In this document: positions 35,551 through 38,272 of the stretch, piece after piece
How the letters are laid out: every line of letters begins with the position of its first letter
Numbering within the stretch: position 1 is the stretch's first letter
Source of the DNA: Planctomycetota bacterium
Lineage (GTDB): Bacteria; Planctomycetota; Planctomycetia; Pirellulales; Pirellulaceae
Assembly: GCA_027619595.1 (NCBI GenBank)
Contig: JAQCHP010000035.1
Span: 1 to 38,272 of the forward strand
DNA: 38,272 bases
Direction: 5' to 3'
Program-made: the position numbers and the translations under genes
The notes under the pieces: generated by a model
What the model was told of the DNA's origin: nothing
The model's database searches: none
What the model saw: the letters and a program-made list of their open reading frames with translations, nothing else

Positions 35551-37545
35551 TTGTCCACGACGCTATCCGAAACCGCACTCCAGGAAGCCGCCCAAATCGC
35601 CCGTGGCTTAGCCATCGATGCCGTTCATGCTTGCAGTTCCGGACACCTGGGACTGCCATTGGGGGCGGCCGAGGTCGGCGCCGTCTTGTTCGGGCATGCG
35701 ATGCAATACCACCCACAGGAACCGAAATGGATGAACCGCGATCGGTTCATTCTTTCGGCCGGACACGGAAGTATGTTCCTGTATTCATGGCTGCATCTTG
35801 CGGGGTACGACCTTCCCTTGACCGAGCTGCGCAATTTTCGGCAGTTGCACAGCAAGACGCCGGGGCATCCGGAGTTTGGCGAGACTCCCGGCGTGGAAGC
35901 GACGACAGGACCGTTGGGGCAGGGGGTGGGTAACGCAGTCGGGTACGCTTTGGCAGGTAAGATGGCCGCCGCGCGATTCAACTCAAGCACCCACAAAATT
36001 CTGGATTATCATGTCTTTGCATTGGCTGGAGACGGTTGCTTGCAAGAAGGGGTCGCGGCCGAGTCGGCGGCGTTGGCCGGTCACCTTGGTCTCGACAATC
36101 TAATCCTGATCTATGACTCGAATGACGTCACGCTCGACACCATGGCGAAGGTCACCCAAAGCGAAAATACCGCACAACGATTTGCATCGTATGGGTTTGA
36201 CGTCGTGACGATCGATGGCCACGACATGCGGGCGATCGCCAAAGCGATCGAAGATGCCCGCGGAAGTGACAACGGAAAACCGAAGTTGATCATTGCGCGA
36301 ACCGAAATCGGGCGTGGCATTCCTGAAGTGGCAGGTACTGCCAAAGCTCACGGCGAAGGGGGAGCCAAGTTTGCCGCCTCCGCGCGAAAAGGACTGGGGT
36401 TGCCCGCCGACCCGTTCTTCGTCAGCGATCAAGTACGTCAATATTTTCAACAGCATCAAACACGTCTCAACGAGCGATACCGCGCATGGAGCGAGATCTA
36501 CAAGAGCTGGCGCGCAGCAAACCCCCAACAGGCGGAACTGCTCGAGGCAGGTTACCGGGGTGATGTCCCGTCAGATCTCACCGATACGATTCCCGAGTTT
36601 GCCCCTGACTACGCGGATGCAACTCGGAATTCCGGCGGCATCGTCATGCAACACGTCGCCACACAGGTTCCGTTGTTAATCACCGGCAGCGCCGACCTGT
36701 TTGGATCGACAAAAAACTATATCAACGACGGACTTGACCTGCAGCGCGAACAACCCTTGGGGCGTAATGTTTGGTACGGGATCCGCGAGCACGGGATGGG
36801 GGCGGTGCTGAATGGGATCGCGTACGACGGATTCTTCCGACCCAGCGGTGCCACTTTTGCCGTGTTCGCCGACTATCTCCGTCCATCCATTCGTTTGGCG
36901 GCCCTGGCACACTTGCCGGTAATCTACATTTTCACGCACGATTCGGTCGGCGTGGGGGAAGACGGGCCAACTCACCAACCGGTCGAAACGTGTAGCGGAT
37001 TACGCGTGATCCCTAATTTGGATGTAATGCGACCAGGAGACCCCGAAGAAGTGGCCGGGGCCTTTGCGGCTGCCATCCAACGCGTTGACGGACCGACCGT
37101 ATTGCTCTTGTCCCGACAAAAGGTTGCCACACAGAATTCTCTTTCCGCCAAAGTCCGTCGGCAAGGGGCTCTTCAGGGTGGCTACATTGCGCGATCCGAA
37201 ACGAAACCGTTGCAACTGATTCTGCTGGCCACGGGGAGTGAACTCCAACATGCCATGGCTGCGGCGGAGCAACTCGGCCCTGCCGTGCGTGTCGTTTCGA
37301 TGCCGTGCCTCGAACGCTTTGATCGTCAGACAAACGAGTATCGAGACCTTGTACTCCCTCCGACCTGTACCAAACGTATCGCTATCGAAGCCGGCGTACC
37401 CGATCTTTGGCACAAATACGTCGGGCCAGCAGGAAGGATCCTAGGTATCCCTCGCTTTGGCCTGAGTGCACCGGGAGACACCGTGATGCGAGAACTCGGA
37501 ATGACCGTCGAAGCGTTGGTGAAGACTGCTCGCGAGCTAGGTTGA
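35551..37545 (+). CDS. tkt: Transketolase
   Basis: A 664-residue thiamine-diphosphate enzyme of the pentose phosphate pathway that moves two-carbon units between sugar phosphates. The N-terminal domain has [15 protein letters not shown], the His-containing [32 protein letters not shown] and the cofactor motif GDGCLQEG through DSNDVTLD. The middle domain has [17 protein letters not shown], whose Glu activates the cofactor, and the block [17 protein letters not shown] chose TTG 35551 because a perfect AGGAGG lies seven bases before it and the length then equals that of the E. coli enzyme. The GTG and ATG codons upstream give a tail unlike the family. It follows gltD by 129 bases. Confidence 0.95.
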   Translation: MSTTLSETALQEAAQIARGLAIDAVHACSSGHLGLPLGAAEVGAVLFGHAMQYHPQEPKWMNRDRFILSAGHGSMFLYSWLHLAGYDLPLTELRNFRQLHSKTPGHPEFGETPGVEATTGPLGQGVGNAVGYALAGKMAAARFNSSTHKILDYHVFALAGDGCLQEGVAAESAALAGHLGLDNLILIYDSNDVTLDTMAKVTQSENTAQRFASYGFDVVTIDGHDMRAIAKAIEDARGSDNGKPKLIIARTEIGRGIPEVAGTAKAHGEGGAKFAASARKGLGLPADPFFVSDQVRQYFQQHQTRLNERYRAWSEIYKSWRAANPQQAELLEAGYRGDVPSDLTDTIPEFAPDYADATRNSGGIVMQHVATQVPLLITGSADLFGSTKNYINDGLDLQREQPLGRNVWYGIREHGMGAVLNGIAYDGFFRPSGATFAVFADYLRPSIRLAALAHLPVIYIFTHDSVGVGEDGPTHQPVETCSGLRVIPNLDVMRPGDPEEVAGAFAAAIQRVDGPTVLLLSRQKVATQNSLSAKVRRQGALQGGYIARSETKPLQLILLATGSELQHAMAAAEQLGPAVRVVSMPCLERFDRQTNEYRDLVLPPTCTKRIAIEAGVPDLWHKYVGPAGRILGIPRFGLSAPGDTVMRELGMTVEALVKTARELG

Positions 37546-37561
37546 TACGAAAGGGCTTACC

Positions 37562-38272
37562 ATGCATGATCGGCAGCAGACCTGGATATGGATCGTGTCG
37601 CTTGTGGTATTCTTGCGGGCAGCTGGGGGCAGCGTGGTGCTGATCGCCGAGATGCCCGAGGAACCTACACCCACGCATCGCGACGTACCTTATGGTCCCC
37701 ATGCGCGGAACGTGCTCGATTTTTGGCAGGCAGAAGGGGTCGGCCCCCGTCCACTCCTGGTGTACATCCATGGAGGCGGCTGGACCGGGGGCGACAAGAA
37801 GCAAGACCCAAGGGCATGGCTCCCAGTGCACGAGATGGGGATCTCCTACGCCGCGTTCAACTACCGCCTGGCACCCCAGGACCCCCTGCCAGCACCGGTA
37901 CTCGACGCGGCACGCGCTATCCAGTATCTACGGACGCGCGCTAAAGAATGGAATATCGATACGTCCCGTATCGCGCTCACCGGAGGCAGCGCGGGGGGCT
38001 GCTCTTCCCTTTGGTTACTGCTGCATGACGACCTGGCCGACCCCCAATCGTCCGATCCCGTACTTCGTGAATCGACGCGGGTCTGCGCCGCAACGGTCTT
38101 CGACGCCCAAACGTCCATTGACCCCAAAGTGATCGAGCCATGGGTCGGGCCCAATATCCTCCAACACCGTATGGTCCATCTCTCCGTCGCCGAACCGACC
38201 ATGCAGAGTGCACTCGACAACTACGAGACGCACCGGGCCGCTTATGCGGAATTCTCACCCTACAACCACGTT
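37562..38272 (+). CDS. Alpha/beta hydrolase (esterase/lipase family), 3'-truncated by the window
   Basis: The frame runs open from ATG 37562 to the last base, giving 237 residues of an incomplete protein. AAGGG lies shortly before the start. Residues 7-29 are hydrophobic (WIWIVSLVVFL and following) and look like a signal peptide or anchor. The oxyanion-hole motif HGGGW (70-74) and the nucleophile elbow GGSAGG with Ser143 identify the hormone-sensitive-lipase-like branch. The opening DVPYGPHARNVLDFW is typical of these exported planctomycete esterases. The catalytic Asp and His would be beyond the window. It starts 16 bases after tkt. The natural substrate, perhaps an acetylated polysaccharide, is inference. 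Confidence 0.85.
   Translation, partial: MHDRQQTWIWIVSLVVFLRAAGGSVVLIAEMPEEPTPTHRDVPYGPHARNVLDFWQAEGVGPRPLLVYIHGGGWTGGDKKQDPRAWLPVHEMGISYAAFNYRLAPQDPLPAPVLDAARAIQYLRTRAKEWNIDTSRIALTGGSAGGCSSLWLLLHDDLADPQSSDPVLRESTRVCAATVFDAQTSIDPKVIEPWVGPNILQHRMVHLSVAEPTMQSALDNYETHRAAYAEFSPYNHV

Noticed and set aside
1-38272. Search by eye for tRNA, rRNA, CRISPR repeats, transposase or phage genes
   Set aside because: No tRNA TpsiC-like arms with matching acceptor stems, no regular spaced repeats and no transposase or integrase motifs were seen. A tRNAscan or Infernal run would be needed to exclude small RNAs fully.

Overview
The window looks like chromosomal DNA of a planctomycete, most likely of the Pirellulales. 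The main clues are a BBP7-type outer-membrane beta-barrel gene, a DUF4254 protein paired with a family 9 glycosyltransferase, a secreted HEAT-type protein, and a gene order that mixes core metabolism with lineage-specific genes of unknown function. The lineage is an inference from these families. I saw no rRNA, tRNA, CRISPR array, phage, integrase or insertion sequence.

Layout. 1-3.4 kb (minus strand): a broken BBP7 outer-membrane protein gene, then a GT9 glycosyltransferase and a DUF4254 protein, which read as a cell-envelope unit. 3.4-3.9 kb: a gene-free, strongly structured stretch with a clear intrinsic terminator. 3.9-5.6 kb (minus): a CysI-like siroheme sulfite reductase. 5.8-11.9 kb (plus): pgpA, folD, a small SET-domain protein, an ABC ATPase, an MsbA-like ABC exporter and an HDOD protein. 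12-13.7 kb (minus): a small membrane protein translationally coupled to a cysteine desulfurase. 13.9-15.1 kb (plus): scpB with a very long acidic tail. 15.4-22.3 kb (minus): hemA, a HemX/CcsA-type membrane protein, a sigma-54 activator with no receiver domain, an exported helical-repeat protein that ends in a degenerate receiver-like domain, and argH. 22.5-37.5 kb (plus): carB, speA, a LysR regulator, gltB, gltD and tkt. 37.6 kb to the end: an alpha/beta hydrolase cut by the window edge.

How the genes fit together. Much of the right half is nitrogen handling: gltBD makes glutamate from glutamine and 2-oxoglutarate, carB supplies carbamoyl phosphate, argH finishes arginine, and speA turns arginine into agmatine for polyamines. 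The LysR gene directly before gltB is the natural candidate regulator. Sulfite reductase and cysteine desulfurase cover sulfur assimilation and mobilisation. HemA starts tetrapyrrole synthesis, and sulfite reductase needs siroheme.

I did not find an obvious undescribed multi-gene system. The most interesting items are the in-frame stop in the BBP7 gene, the structured intergenic region at 3.5-3.9 kb, the exported protein with a receiver-like domain and its promoter palindrome, the receiver-less sigma-54 activator next to the haem genes, and the acidic tail of ScpB.
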